DNA from: G963674505 sp964575975
GTDB lineage: Bacteria > Desulfobacterota > Desulfobacteria > Desulfobacterales > SKZT01
Assembly (NCBI GenBank): GCA_964575975.1
Contig: CAZNTU010000198.1
Span: forward strand, 1 to 10,380
Direction: 5' to 3'
Length of the DNA stretch: 10,380 nucleotides
The position numbers were made by a program, and so were the translations under genes. The number at the start of each line of letters is the position of its first letter. The first letter of the stretch is position 1. The notes under the pieces were generated by a model. That model saw only the letters and a list, made by a program, of their open reading frames with translations, did no database searches and was not told where the DNA came from. Below are positions 1 to 6,444 of this stretch, one piece after another.

Positions 1-291
1 ATTTTCTCCTTTCCACGTCGTGATTGCCCGGCACGACGAACAACCGGTCGGGGGCAATTTCAAAACGTCCAGAAGCGTTTCGCAAAACCGTCCGCACTCC
101 TCGTACTGGGCCGCCGTCGCGCTGAACGCCAGATCGCCGGAGGCGACCATCAGATCGGCTTCGATATTGCTTTCCCCGATGAACCTGGCCATGGAATCGT
201 TGACCATGTTCTGCTTGAAGTTCTCCGCGGCCTCGGGGCGGTCTTTCGACGCCCTGTGAAGATCGGAAACGTGAAGTATGCGTATTTTCAT
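1..291 (-). pseudogene. Calcineurin-like metallophosphoesterase, N-terminal part, with apparent frameshift; runs off left edge
   Basis: Starts at ATG 291-289 with GGAGG (298-302) six bases upstream. The protein opens MKIRILHVSDLH, the first metal-binding motif (DxH) of calcineurin-like phosphoesterases, and then has ASGDLAFSATAAQYE, the second (GDxx) motif. The third motif, FVVPGNHDVE (GNHD), is encoded at about 10-40 but in a different frame. Frame one reads ...LLDVLKLP and the other continues PDRLFVVPGNHD, and the switch falls on a run of five G at 50-54. One extra G would restore a single continuous domain. Members of the family are binuclear metal hydrolases of phosphoesters, including cyclic nucleotides and nucleic acids; the substrate here cannot be told. 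It is downstream of, and in the same direction as, the NACHT gene, so the two may be co-transcribed. The lesion may be a real mutation or a homopolymer sequencing error. A start at ATG 369-367 would add 26 residues in frame, but I prefer 291 because the family normally begins at this motif. Confidence 0.85.
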
Positions 292-385
292 GTTCTGCCT
301 CCGTATGAACAATTCAAACAAACTCGAACACCATCTGAAATTCCGGACCTTTTCTTCGTCCCAGCGCATGGTCGCCCCGATTTCC

Positions 386-480
386 GGTAGCGCCGCCTTC
401 CACGGCGGCGCGGCGCCCGTTGGATCTCGGTCGGATTCGGTTTGCCGGCCGCCCGCGCCGCCACGGAAGGCGGCGCTACC
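386..480. repeat. Long imperfect inverted repeat (27-nt arms)
   Basis: The arms at 386-412 and 454-480 are reverse complements with 25 of 27 bases matching; the mismatch is an adjacent AC/GT pair. They enclose a 41-base loop. The outer ends read GGTAGCGCC and GGCGCTACC. Each arm also contains a smaller palindrome (GCCGCC...GGCGGC), so the RNA or single-stranded DNA could fold in a cruciform-like way. There is no T-run after it on either strand, so it is not a typical terminator, and I see no obvious target-site duplication. It may be a dispersed palindromic (REP- or MITE-like) element; copy number in the genome would decide. Confidence 0.8.
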
Positions 481-542
481 AAAACAATCGGTTTTCTTCT
501 CGACATTCCGTCCGCATGGCTCCGGATATTTGCCCGGGACCT

Positions 543-614
543 GATCGCGGCGTTGGTCGTCCTCCGCCTAATGGCCCGCTACATTTGGCGCCACGGACGC
601 CCTACGCCGCGATC
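543..614. repeat. Second inverted repeat (20-nt arms) abutting the NACHT/FGE stop codon
   Basis: The arms at 543-562 (beginning GATCGCGGCG) and 595-614 (ending CGCCGCGATC) match at 18 of 20 positions around a 32-base loop, which contains the small palindrome TGGCGCCA at 586-593. The outer edge touches the TAG stop (616-614) of the minus-strand FGE reading frame. The position suits a 3'-end hairpin that stabilises mRNA or aids termination, but no U-tract follows in the minus direction. The arm sequence differs from the neighbouring repeat at 386-480. The rest of the 292-613 gap shows no credible gene in any frame. Confidence 0.75.
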
Positions 615-1159
615 TATACACTGGAAGCCCACCGGACCTCGAACAGGACAAGCCGAAAACCGAAATCGCGGGCCCGGATAGACGGGTCGTAGCCGACGCG
701 CAAAGCCGTCCGGCATCCTGCGGCGACGATGAACCTCGAGCCGCCGCGCAAGACCCGGCCGCTTCCTTCCTTGCATACCGGATCGACCAACCCTTCTGTG
801 TATGTATTGGTTACAGTATTCCCGCCCCACTCGCAAAAGTCCTCGCACCATTCCCACACGTTTCCGCTCATATCCTGCAAACCGTAGGGACTCCGGCCCG
901 ACGCAAAACACCCGACCGGACTCCGGTCCCCGATTCCCGATTCATCGTAGTTGGCTTTGTCGGGGTCCGCCTCGTCCCCCCAGGGATAGATTCTCCCGTC
1001 CGTCGATCTGGCGGCCTTCTCCCATTGGGCTTCCGTGGGAAGACCCAAGCGCACGATCCACCCTCGGCTCCTGAATTTTTCCGCCAACCATCGGCAATAT
1101 TCCTTCGCGTCGTGCCACGAAACTGCCACGACAGGATGGTTGCCGTATTCGTTATACTT
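614..1159 (-). pseudogene. C-terminal part of FGE/SUMF1-fold domain of the NACHT protein, shifted out of frame
   Basis: This frame continues the FGE-sulfatase domain that begins at the end of the NACHT reading frame. It reads YNEYGNHPVVAVSWHDAKEY, LPTEAQWEKAAR, YPWGDE, GLQDMSGNVWEWCED, VLRGGS, CRTALR and finally GFRLVLF, which is the canonical order of FGE-fold motifs. The first GTG at 1129 would start in mid-domain, so this is a fragment and not an independent gene. Removing one A from the AAA at 1160-1158 would join the two frames (…GCK-YNEYG…). After GGS there is only one cysteine, in the common CR context. The closely spaced cysteine pair that true formylglycine-generating enzymes use is absent, so the domain is more likely a binding module of C-type-lectin-like fold than an enzyme. 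Frameshift by mutation or by base-calling error cannot be separated from the sequence alone. Confidence 0.85.
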
Positions 1160-3458
1160 TACAACCCTTGTCCGGCTCTTTTCTCGAATCCTCCAGAAAG
1201 GCCTTGTATTGGGCCACCGTCACGGGATACCTGCCGATGGCGTATTCGGACAATTTCACGGTATGCTGCGGAAACTCGTCCTCTCTTGCATTCGAGTCCC
1301 TCTTCTTGTCGCTTCCCATGGGAAACGGACCTTTCGGTATCTTCACGAACCCGAATTTCCCATCCTTGGGAAGATGCCACCATTCGGGATCGAACCTCGG
1401 ATCGCCGATATGGTTCAAGGCGTTTCCCGCGTCGCACCTTTGCTTCGCGGTCAATATGCCGTCGGCCGTCATCGAGGCGAGGAGCCAGTTCCGGACTCTC
1501 AGGAAGATCCTGTCGAACCGGCCGTCCTTTTTCTCCGTTTTCTCCGTGTCGGAGGAAACCCGTTCGACGAACCTCGTCTCCCCCATCGCCTGGGCGGCCA
1601 GGCATGCCAGGGTCGAATTCGGGGAATTCATTTCCGACTTTTCCGGGCCTTCCGGCAGCATGGCGTCCAAGAGGTAATAAATCTGGTTGGGATGTTCCCG
1701 GCAGGAGCCGGCCGCCAGGAGAAACACCTCCCTCCACCATTCCGCGTCCCGGAGGAGGCACTCCCTCATGCATCCCTCGAAATTCTCCTTTTTCCGGATC
1801 GCGGTGGCGGCGAGGTATTCCTGGAAGGTCCGGTGGGGAAACGAGAAGGTCTTGTTCTCGTTGGCCTGGATCAATCCCGCGCGGCGTTCCATGTATCCGA
1901 GGGCTTCGTCGGCCTTGTTCCAGTCACCGTCGAGTTCCTTCGCCAGCGTTTCCCTCAAGTCCCCGATGTCGATGTCGGCGCAGCCCGTTCCCCGGCCGTC
2001 GCGCTTTTCCTGCCGTTCGTGGGCGAAGAGCGCGGCCTGCTCCAGCACGCGGCGAAGCTTGTCGGTCGGGATGTTCAGGTTCGGGACCATGCCCAGCTCC
2101 AGTCGGCACTCGTCCGCGAAATCGCGGGCGACGCGGGATTCCCAGTGGGTCAGAAGCAGCCCGACCACTCTTTCGTACAACTCGGCCCGGTCCCGGGGAA
2201 GAGTGCCGTCGCGGCCGTGTACCTGGGCCATGAGCGCGAGCAGCAGCGGGTACTGCCCCAGTTCCAGCAGGTTTTTCGAGCGCAGGATCACCTCGTGGAG
2301 CTTTTCCGCCTCCGACTCCCAAGTCTTCTTGTCCCAGCCCTTCCATTCCCCGGTGGCGTCGTACCAGGCGCGGGTGAAAAACCGGATCTGCTCCGGGTCG
2401 AACAGCGCCAGTCCGACGGAGGGAAACTCCGATTCGGGCAGCCGCCACGAAGCCGCCTTTTCGACCGCGTTCCCGTTCGCCCCCCTCCCCTGTCCGGGAG
2501 CATCCCGGTAGGCGTACTCACGGCAGGTGACGACCACCCGGCATTTGGGAAAGGATTCGGCGAAATTCCGGATGGTTTGCAGGATCAGGTCGCGCTTGCC
2601 GTCCTCGTTGCCGTGGCCCACCTCGTCCAAGCCGTCGAAGAAGACCGCGCCGCCCTGCTTGTCGAAGATCGGTTTCATGTCTTGCACGAAGCTCTCGCAG
2701 CCCCATTCCCCGAGGACGTGTTCCAGGTATCGCCACACCAACCCCTCGGCCGGGCGGGCTTTCTCGTCGGGAAGCCACGCGGCGAAACGCCTCAGGACGA
2801 CCACGGCGGGCAAAAGGGCCTGCGTTTCCGTTTCCCATCGGGAAACGGGGCTCTCCGGAATTTCCTCCCCCATCCTTCTTTTGGCCATCCCGGCCGCCAA
2901 ATGATTGACCAGGGTACTCTTCCCCCCGCCCGGACGCCCCAGCACCACAATGCGGTCCAACGCGTCGCAGGCCTCGGCGGCCTGGATCGGCACGCGCTTT
3001 TCCTCTTGCTCTTTCCCTTTCCCTTTCTCTTTCTCCCGTTTTCGCAGGGAAATCCTAACGGCCGCGTCTTCGTCCCCGAATCCTCGTCGGGGTTCGAGGA
3101 TCGCCTCTTTCGCCGACTGCTCCGGCAGGCGGCCCGGGCCTTCCAGGTGCAGGGTCGTGAACACGTCGGAAATCTTCACCCGCCGCCTTTGGTCCTCTGG
3201 GGAGGGACAGTCCCGGTCCAGGTCGGCCAAGTCCAGGCGGTCGCAATTGGCCGCGAGGCGTCTAAGATAAAAGGTTTCCAAATCCTTGGCGGGAGGTTCG
3301 GACGTTTCGGGGGAAAACGGGAGGCATTGCCCAGTTTCGGGATCGACGGCGCAAATGACGCCGTTCCGGATTTCGATTTGCGGCCCCCGGCTTCTCATGA
3401 ACCGGTACAGACCTTGGAGGACTCTCAGGATTTCCAGCTGAACCTGGGTTTGCCGCAC
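1152..3458 (-). CDS. NACHT-domain STAND NTPase, core part, ending inside an FGE domain
   Basis: This 768-codon frame starts at GTG 3458-3456. Walker A is VVLGRPGGGKST at residues 171-182. Walker B is AVFFDGLDEV at 271-280, with the acidic pair typical of NACHT. A sensor-like RVVVTCREYAY lies at about 307-317. Further on come RAELYERVVGLLL and FSFPHRTFQEYLAATAI, both characteristic of NACHT helical/winged-helix regions. A charged lysine-rich linker (REKEKGKGKEQEEKR, about 141-155) precedes the NTPase. The last 80 or so residues begin an FGE domain (FVKIPKGPFPMGSD, YPVTVAQYKAFL) and are cut by TAA at 1154-1152. Bacterial NACHT proteins are STAND NTPases, several of which protect against phage by sensing and oligomerisation. 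The frame upstream is open back to an in-frame TAA at 3543-3545, and the 28 codons in between look like coding sequence, so GTG 3458 may not be the ancestral start. It could still be used: AAGGAG lies three bases upstream. Confidence 0.88.
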   Translation of the reverse strand: MRQTQVQLEILRVLQGLYRFMRSRGPQIEIRNGVICAVDPETGQCLPFSPETSEPPAKDLETFYLRRLAANCDRLDLADLDRDCPSPEDQRRRVKISDVFTTLHLEGPGRLPEQSAKEAILEPRRGFGDEDAAVRISLRKREKEKGKGKEQEEKRVPIQAAEACDALDRIVVLGRPGGGKSTLVNHLAAGMAKRRMGEEIPESPVSRWETETQALLPAVVVLRRFAAWLPDEKARPAEGLVWRYLEHVLGEWGCESFVQDMKPIFDKQGGAVFFDGLDEVGHGNEDGKRDLILQTIRNFAESFPKCRVVVTCREYAYRDAPGQGRGANGNAVEKAASWRLPESEFPSVGLALFDPEQIRFFTRAWYDATGEWKGWDKKTWESEAEKLHEVILRSKNLLELGQYPLLLALMAQVHGRDGTLPRDRAELYERVVGLLLTHWESRVARDFADECRLELGMVPNLNIPTDKLRRVLEQAALFAHERQEKRDGRGTGCADIDIGDLRETLAKELDGDWNKADEALGYMERRAGLIQANENKTFSFPHRTFQEYLAATAIRKKENFEGCMRECLLRDAEWWREVFLLAAGSCREHPNQIYYLLDAMLPEGPEKSEMNSPNSTLACLAAQAMGETRFVERVSSDTEKTEKKDGRFDRIFLRVRNWLLASMTADGILTAKQRCDAGNALNHIGDPRFDPEWWHLPKDGKFGFVKIPKGPFPMGSDKKRDSNAREDEFPQHTVKLSEYAIGRYPVTVAQYKAFLEDSRKEPDKGCKV
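3009..3037. repeat. Pyrimidine-only simple-sequence tract within the NACHT gene
   Basis: On the plus strand these 29 bases are all C or T and consist of near-repeats of CTTTCC and CTTTCT. On the coding (minus) strand the tract is polypurine and encodes the Lys/Glu/Gly-rich linker ahead of the NACHT domain. Such tracts can slip in replication, but the reading frame is intact here. Confidence 0.6.
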
Positions 3459-3461
3459 GAT

Positions 3462-3467
3462 CTCCTT
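3462..3467 (-). promoter_or_regulatory. Shine-Dalgarno-like site before GTG 3458
   Basis: AAGGAG reads on the minus strand, three bases before GTG 3458-3456. The spacing is shorter than the usual five to nine bases. It falls inside sequence that would itself be coding if the upstream TAA were a sense codon, so the match (encoding Lys-Glu) may be chance. Confidence 0.35.
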
Positions 3468-3542
3468 GGCTTGGACAATCTCCCGGATGAGCGGCTCGGC
3501 AAGGGCGGCATCGACGAAGCCCGCCTTGAAGGATTCGATGGC

Positions 3543-3908
3543 TTACTGGAAATTCAATCCGGGCAGCCGCTCGGGAACGCAGCCCGCGACTTTCAGTGAA
3601 GTCTGCAACTCGGCCATGTTGAGAGGCTTGCCGTCCAAAAGGCCGACCAGTTCGCGGGCGGTGTATTCGTCCACGAAAAATCCTTGGAGAACTCTTTCGA
3701 CTTCCTCCTTTTCCTCTTTGGAGGACGGCCCGACCCTGGAAAGGGCGGCGGCGACACCCGCTTCGACGCAGTGTTCGAACGCCCGCCTTCTGTCTTCTCT
3801 CTTCAGGGATTCGCCGAGGTTTCGGGTTAGGACGGAGAACATCTTGCCGGTCAAGGCGCTCGCCAAATTGGTCAGATAGCCTATCGTGAAAATCGTGAAC
3901 GGGTCCAT
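3543..3908 (-). CDS. N-terminal region of the NACHT protein, separated by an in-frame TAA (possible broken gene)
   Basis: The start at ATG 3908-3906 has AAGGAG seven bases upstream. It gives a 121-residue product: MDPFTIFTIGYLTNLASALT, an amphipathic helical middle with EEKEEVERVLQGFF, then ELVGLLDGKPLNMAELQTSL and a final RLPGLNFQ before TAA 3545-3543. From memory of the family, comparable helical N-terminal regions sit directly in front of NACHT domains in one polypeptide. The 28 codons after the stop (AIESFKAGFVDAALAEPLIR...) continue in the same frame and read like the next helix. I therefore think the TAA is a nonsense change within one gene. The alternative is a natural split into a small adaptor plus NACHT protein. 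No catalytic effector motif is visible. An upstream in-frame extension to 4097 exists but lacks a good ribosome site, and its composition is not convincing. Confidence 0.65.
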   Translation of the reverse strand: MDPFTIFTIGYLTNLASALTGKMFSVLTRNLGESLKREDRRRAFEHCVEAGVAAALSRVGPSSKEEKEEVERVLQGFFVDEYTARELVGLLDGKPLNMAELQTSLKVAGCVPERLPGLNFQ

Positions 3909-3914
3909 TTCGCG

Positions 3915-3920
3915 CTCCTT
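3915..3920 (-). promoter_or_regulatory. Ribosome binding site for the NACHT N-terminal frame
   Basis: AAGGAG reads on the minus strand, seven bases before ATG 3908-3906. It is the reason for choosing this start over the ATG at 4097. Confidence 0.7.
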
Positions 3921-3929
3921 GTTCCAAAA

Positions 3930-3947
3930 ATCGAGATATATCGAGAT
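3930..3947. repeat. Tandem 8-bp direct repeat upstream of the NACHT locus
   Basis: ATCGAGAT occurs at 3930-3937 and again at 3940-3947, a 10-bp phase that would put both copies on the same face of DNA. It lies 22 to 39 bases upstream of the ATG at 3908, so it could be an operator or could overlap the transcript leader. Chance is possible for a motif of this length. Confidence 0.4.
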
Positions 3948-4204
3948 CGTCTTTCGCTTCCGCAGTCGAACCGGCGGAAAGCCGGAAACGAGTCGAATAC
4001 CAGAATCCAACGAGGAATCAAAGAAAAATTTACAGCGCCCAAAGACCAGGATAGAAAGGCCGACTATTTTCAAGTATGGTTTGAATTCGGTCTTCATCTA
4101 TGGCATATCAAATGCAATGCTTTAAGCGACCTTCCTTTTGAAAAAAAGGACAATAGCGGCCAAAGCTTCGAACTTTCATATTAAAGTCATGACGGAGATC
4201 GTCG

Positions 4205-5455
4205 ATGCAATTAACGAATCTTTTGTTCAAAAATTACAAGGCCTTCGAGAAGGAATACAATCTGGAAATAAAGCCAATTACCGTCTTGATAGGCCCAAAC
4301 AGCAGCGGAAAGAGCGCTATCGCCAGATTGCCGCTTTTGTTGGCCAAGGGATTCGGCGGTTCGGCGAAAGCGCCGCTCGAACTTGAGTTCGACGGTTTGG
4401 ACTTTGCGGCGTCGTTCAAGGGGATTGTGCATGGTCACTCCCCGAGAATGAACGTCGTAATCGGTTTCGGTTTCATCGACGGCTCGTCCGACGAGTGGTC
4501 GGTACGGATAGGGTTGCAGGGGTTCGAGGACTTGCATCTTCATATCGTCAGAGATTTTTCTCTGCGGAAAAATAAAAATCTCGTGTTCGAAGCGATTTGG
4601 GACGGCACCGAGCCAGATATCAAAAGAGAGAATATCTACAAGGTCAATCCGCCCGGAAAAACGATTCCCTTGTCCTTTGACGGTTTGTTGCCGAAATTGG
4701 AGGACGACGCGATCAATATTCAGAACCTGCTTAGAGGAAGGCTGAAGGTCAATTATCTTGGCCCGTTTAGAAAGGAACCCGAACGAAGCTACCGTTTCAC
4801 CGGAGGTTTGCCCGACAGTGTCGGTCCCGGCGGAAGCCAAGCCCCTCAGATATTGGGAAGAGAATCGACGGGAAAAGAGAGAAATATTCTAGACAAAGTC
4901 GGCAAATGGTTTTCCGAGCATCTGGGAGGGTGGATCATCGACGTGGAAAAGGAGGGAAACGGTTTTTCCATTGTCCTTCGGAACCCCGACAAACCTTCGC
5001 TCCGGGTCAATTTGAAAGACGTCGGGACTGGAGTCGCGCAAGTCTTGCCGATAGTGGTGCAAAGAATGTTCGACGAAATCAGCGGATTGCCGGGCGTCGT
5101 CGATATCGTGGAACAACCCGAATTGCATCTTCATCCTCAAGCGCACGGAGATTTGGCGGATCTGTTCGTGACGGCGTCTCGCAAATCGCAGGCGCGTTTT
5201 CTGATAGAAACTCATTCGGAACTGTTCCTGTTGCGATTGAGAAGAAGAATCGCGGAAAAAAAACTGAATCACGACGACGTCGCATTTTATTGGATAAGGG
5301 GCGACGGCGCGGTAGACACGGGCGAAAAGATAATGAAGATCGCGATCAACGAGCAAGGCGAGGTCGATAAATGGCCCACCGATGTCTTCTCGGACGCGTA
5401 CAGGGAAATCGTGGCAATCCGAAAAGCTCAGAAAAGGAGTGCGAAAGGAGTTTGA
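4205..5455 (+). CDS. OLD/AAA15-like ABC ATPase with DUF3696-type C-terminus
   Basis: A 416-residue protein with GGAG (4194-4197) seven bases before its ATG. Residues 25-40 carry Walker A (LIGPNSSGKSAIA). The ABC signature-like segment is DVGTGVAQVLPIV at 272-284. Walker B is VVDIVEQPELHLHP at 298-311, followed by the switch-histidine region IETHSELFLLRLRRRI at 334-349. The C-terminus INEQGEVDKWPTDVF (381-395) matches the E-x-G-x-I/V-x-x-W-P pattern of DUF3696. The family is SMC/Rad50-like ATPases that dimerise on ATP; relatives are the ATPase halves of OLD, Gabija and PARIS defence proteins. No nuclease domain is fused here; the next gene supplies a TOPRIM-like protein. The stop is one base before the next GTG start, so the two are probably translationally coupled. 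It is likely an ATP-driven sensor or scaffold of the operon; the trigger is unknown. Confidence 0.9.
   Translation: MQLTNLLFKNYKAFEKEYNLEIKPITVLIGPNSSGKSAIARLPLLLAKGFGGSAKAPLELEFDGLDFAASFKGIVHGHSPRMNVVIGFGFIDGSSDEWSVRIGLQGFEDLHLHIVRDFSLRKNKNLVFEAIWDGTEPDIKRENIYKVNPPGKTIPLSFDGLLPKLEDDAINIQNLLRGRLKVNYLGPFRKEPERSYRFTGGLPDSVGPGGSQAPQILGRESTGKERNILDKVGKWFSEHLGGWIIDVEKEGNGFSIVLRNPDKPSLRVNLKDVGTGVAQVLPIVVQRMFDEISGLPGVVDIVEQPELHLHPQAHGDLADLFVTASRKSQARFLIETHSELFLLRLRRRIAEKKLNHDDVAFYWIRGDGAVDTGEKIMKIAINEQGEVDKWPTDVFSDAYREIVAIRKAQKRSAKGV
5444..5450 (+). promoter_or_regulatory. Ribosome binding site deciding the GTG start at 5457
   Basis: AAAGGAG lies inside the last codons of the ATPase gene, six bases before GTG 5457-5459. 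It supports this start over the in-frame GTG at 5439, whose own upstream AAAAGGAG touches the start codon, and over the ATG at 5382 deep inside the ATPase gene. Confidence 0.7.
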
Positions 5456-5456
5456 C

Positions 5457-6434
5457 GTGCGGGTCGAATTCTCGTCTCAAGCTCTTTCGAATGAAAATTG
5501 TTGGACCAAGTTGGATCGGCTCGTTTATTTTTTCGACGAGGGACGCCATCTTTGGCATGCGGAAACTCCCGAAACAGTGGAAGTCAGCCCCTGGTATCTT
5601 TCGGAAAAACACTCGAGAGGCAAAGATACCCGGAAAAAGCTTTTTGAAGAATCCATAGTACGGGAAAGCTATTTGAGGGCCGAATTCGACAACGACGGTC
5701 CTCATTCGGTTCGTATTGTCGTATGCGAGAATTCCATCGACGAAAGGCTCTTGTCTCCCGACGATGCCTATTCGGCGTTGAATCGTCCAGGATATATCGC
5801 GGTGGAGGACGCGGAAAGCGATTTGGCTTTCATTAACGCGATCATCCAGGCTTTCGACAACGAGGCGGTATACAACGCGATGGAGATGAAATGGATCCAA
5901 CTCGAACACATGGGCGGATGCGGTCAACTGGACAGGGCTCTCAAGCGAATTCGGGATCGCGCTCCCGGACCGATGAGAACCGTCGTTCTGGCGGACAGCG
6001 ATAGACTCGCGCCCGGCGAGGAGGCCACAAACGAGAAAAACGTCGGAAAATATTGCCAGGCATACGGAGTGGAAGGTTTTGTGCTGAAAAAACGGGAGGC
6101 GGAAAACTATTTGACGGTTTCGGTTTTGCGCTACGCCGGCCCCGGCGCCGTAGCTGTCTTCAGAGCTTTTCAGAGACTGACGAGGCTTCAAAAAGACTAT
6201 TTCGACATGAAATCCGGTTTTCCTCAAGAGGGCATCCCCCAAAATCAATCGGAGCTTTATGCCGGCGTGAGCAAAGCCGATATCGAAAAGCTGAAAAAAG
6301 GATTCGGGGACAGATGCTGGGAACTGTTCGACAGACACGTCAGGCTTATTACAAAGGAGGATCTGATTGAACAATGCCCCGAAGCCCCGGACGAACTTTC
6401 ACGAATATTAAAGGCGTTCGAGCGCCTAATTTGA
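5457..6434 (+). CDS. Free-standing TOPRIM-like (OLD/DUF4435-type) putative nuclease, partner of the upstream ATPase
   Basis: About 325 residues from GTG 5457. The N-terminal third (about 1-100) is of unknown type. PGYIAVEDAESDLAFINAII (111-130) fits the TOPRIM glutamate strand, normally written VEG/VED..D. TVVLADSDRLAPG (175-187) supplies the DxD metal motif at D180 and D182. VLKKREAENYLTVSVL (209-224) has the R-E-x-E-N-Y-L element often seen in OLD-type and DUF4435 TOPRIM proteins. In OLD and Gabija this domain is fused behind the ATPase; in PARIS it is a separate protein (AriB) held by the ATPase until triggered. The tight coupling to the ATPase suggests a similar complex. The substrate (DNA, or RNA such as tRNA) is not shown by the sequence. 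The fold is assigned from motifs only, so the family assignment is moderately sure. Confidence 0.75.
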   Translation: MRVEFSSQALSNENCWTKLDRLVYFFDEGRHLWHAETPETVEVSPWYLSEKHSRGKDTRKKLFEESIVRESYLRAEFDNDGPHSVRIVVCENSIDERLLSPDDAYSALNRPGYIAVEDAESDLAFINAIIQAFDNEAVYNAMEMKWIQLEHMGGCGQLDRALKRIRDRAPGPMRTVVLADSDRLAPGEEATNEKNVGKYCQAYGVEGFVLKKREAENYLTVSVLRYAGPGAVAVFRAFQRLTRLQKDYFDMKSGFPQEGIPQNQSELYAGVSKADIEKLKKGFGDRCWELFDRHVRLITKEDLIEQCPEAPDELSRILKAFERLI

Positions 6435-6444
6435 GGATATACGA

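Larger units (their letters stand above)
3909..4204. other. Divergent intergenic region between the NACHT locus and the ATPase operon
   Basis: About 296 bases, more AT-rich than the flanking genes, separate the start codons of two oppositely directed transcription units, so promoters for both should lie here. I see no strong sigma-70 promoter. The best plus-strand candidate is TTGAAT at 4081-4086 and CATATC at 4104-4109, 17 bases apart, matching consensus at only four and three positions. On the minus side an 8-base word (ATCGAGAT) is repeated at 3930-3937 and 3940-3947, about one helical turn apart and close to the NACHT ribosome site. It could bind a regulator. Short frames in the region have no family-like features. 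Confidence 0.5.

Noticed and set aside
614..760. Variable repeat of a diversity-generating retroelement at the 3' end of the FGE domain
   Set aside because: FGE-fold proteins are common targets, but no reverse transcriptase or template repeat is visible in the window.
1035..3599. Plus-strand open frame of 854 codons antisense to the NACHT gene
   Set aside because: It mirrors the GC-rich third positions of the minus-strand gene, has no family motif, and the opposite frame has clear Walker and FGE motifs.
3909..4097. N-terminal extension of the NACHT N-terminal frame to ATG 4097
   Set aside because: The ATG at 3908 has AAGGAG at ideal spacing, and the extension has an untypical composition.
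5382..5456. ATG start at 5382 for the TOPRIM-like protein
   Set aside because: It would overlap the ATPase gene by 74 bases with no good ribosome site, whereas GTG 5457 has AAAGGAG six bases upstream.
5346..6374. Minus-strand open frame of 342 codons opposite the TOPRIM-like gene
   Set aside because: No recognisable motif, and it overlaps two plus-strand genes with strong motifs and ribosome sites.
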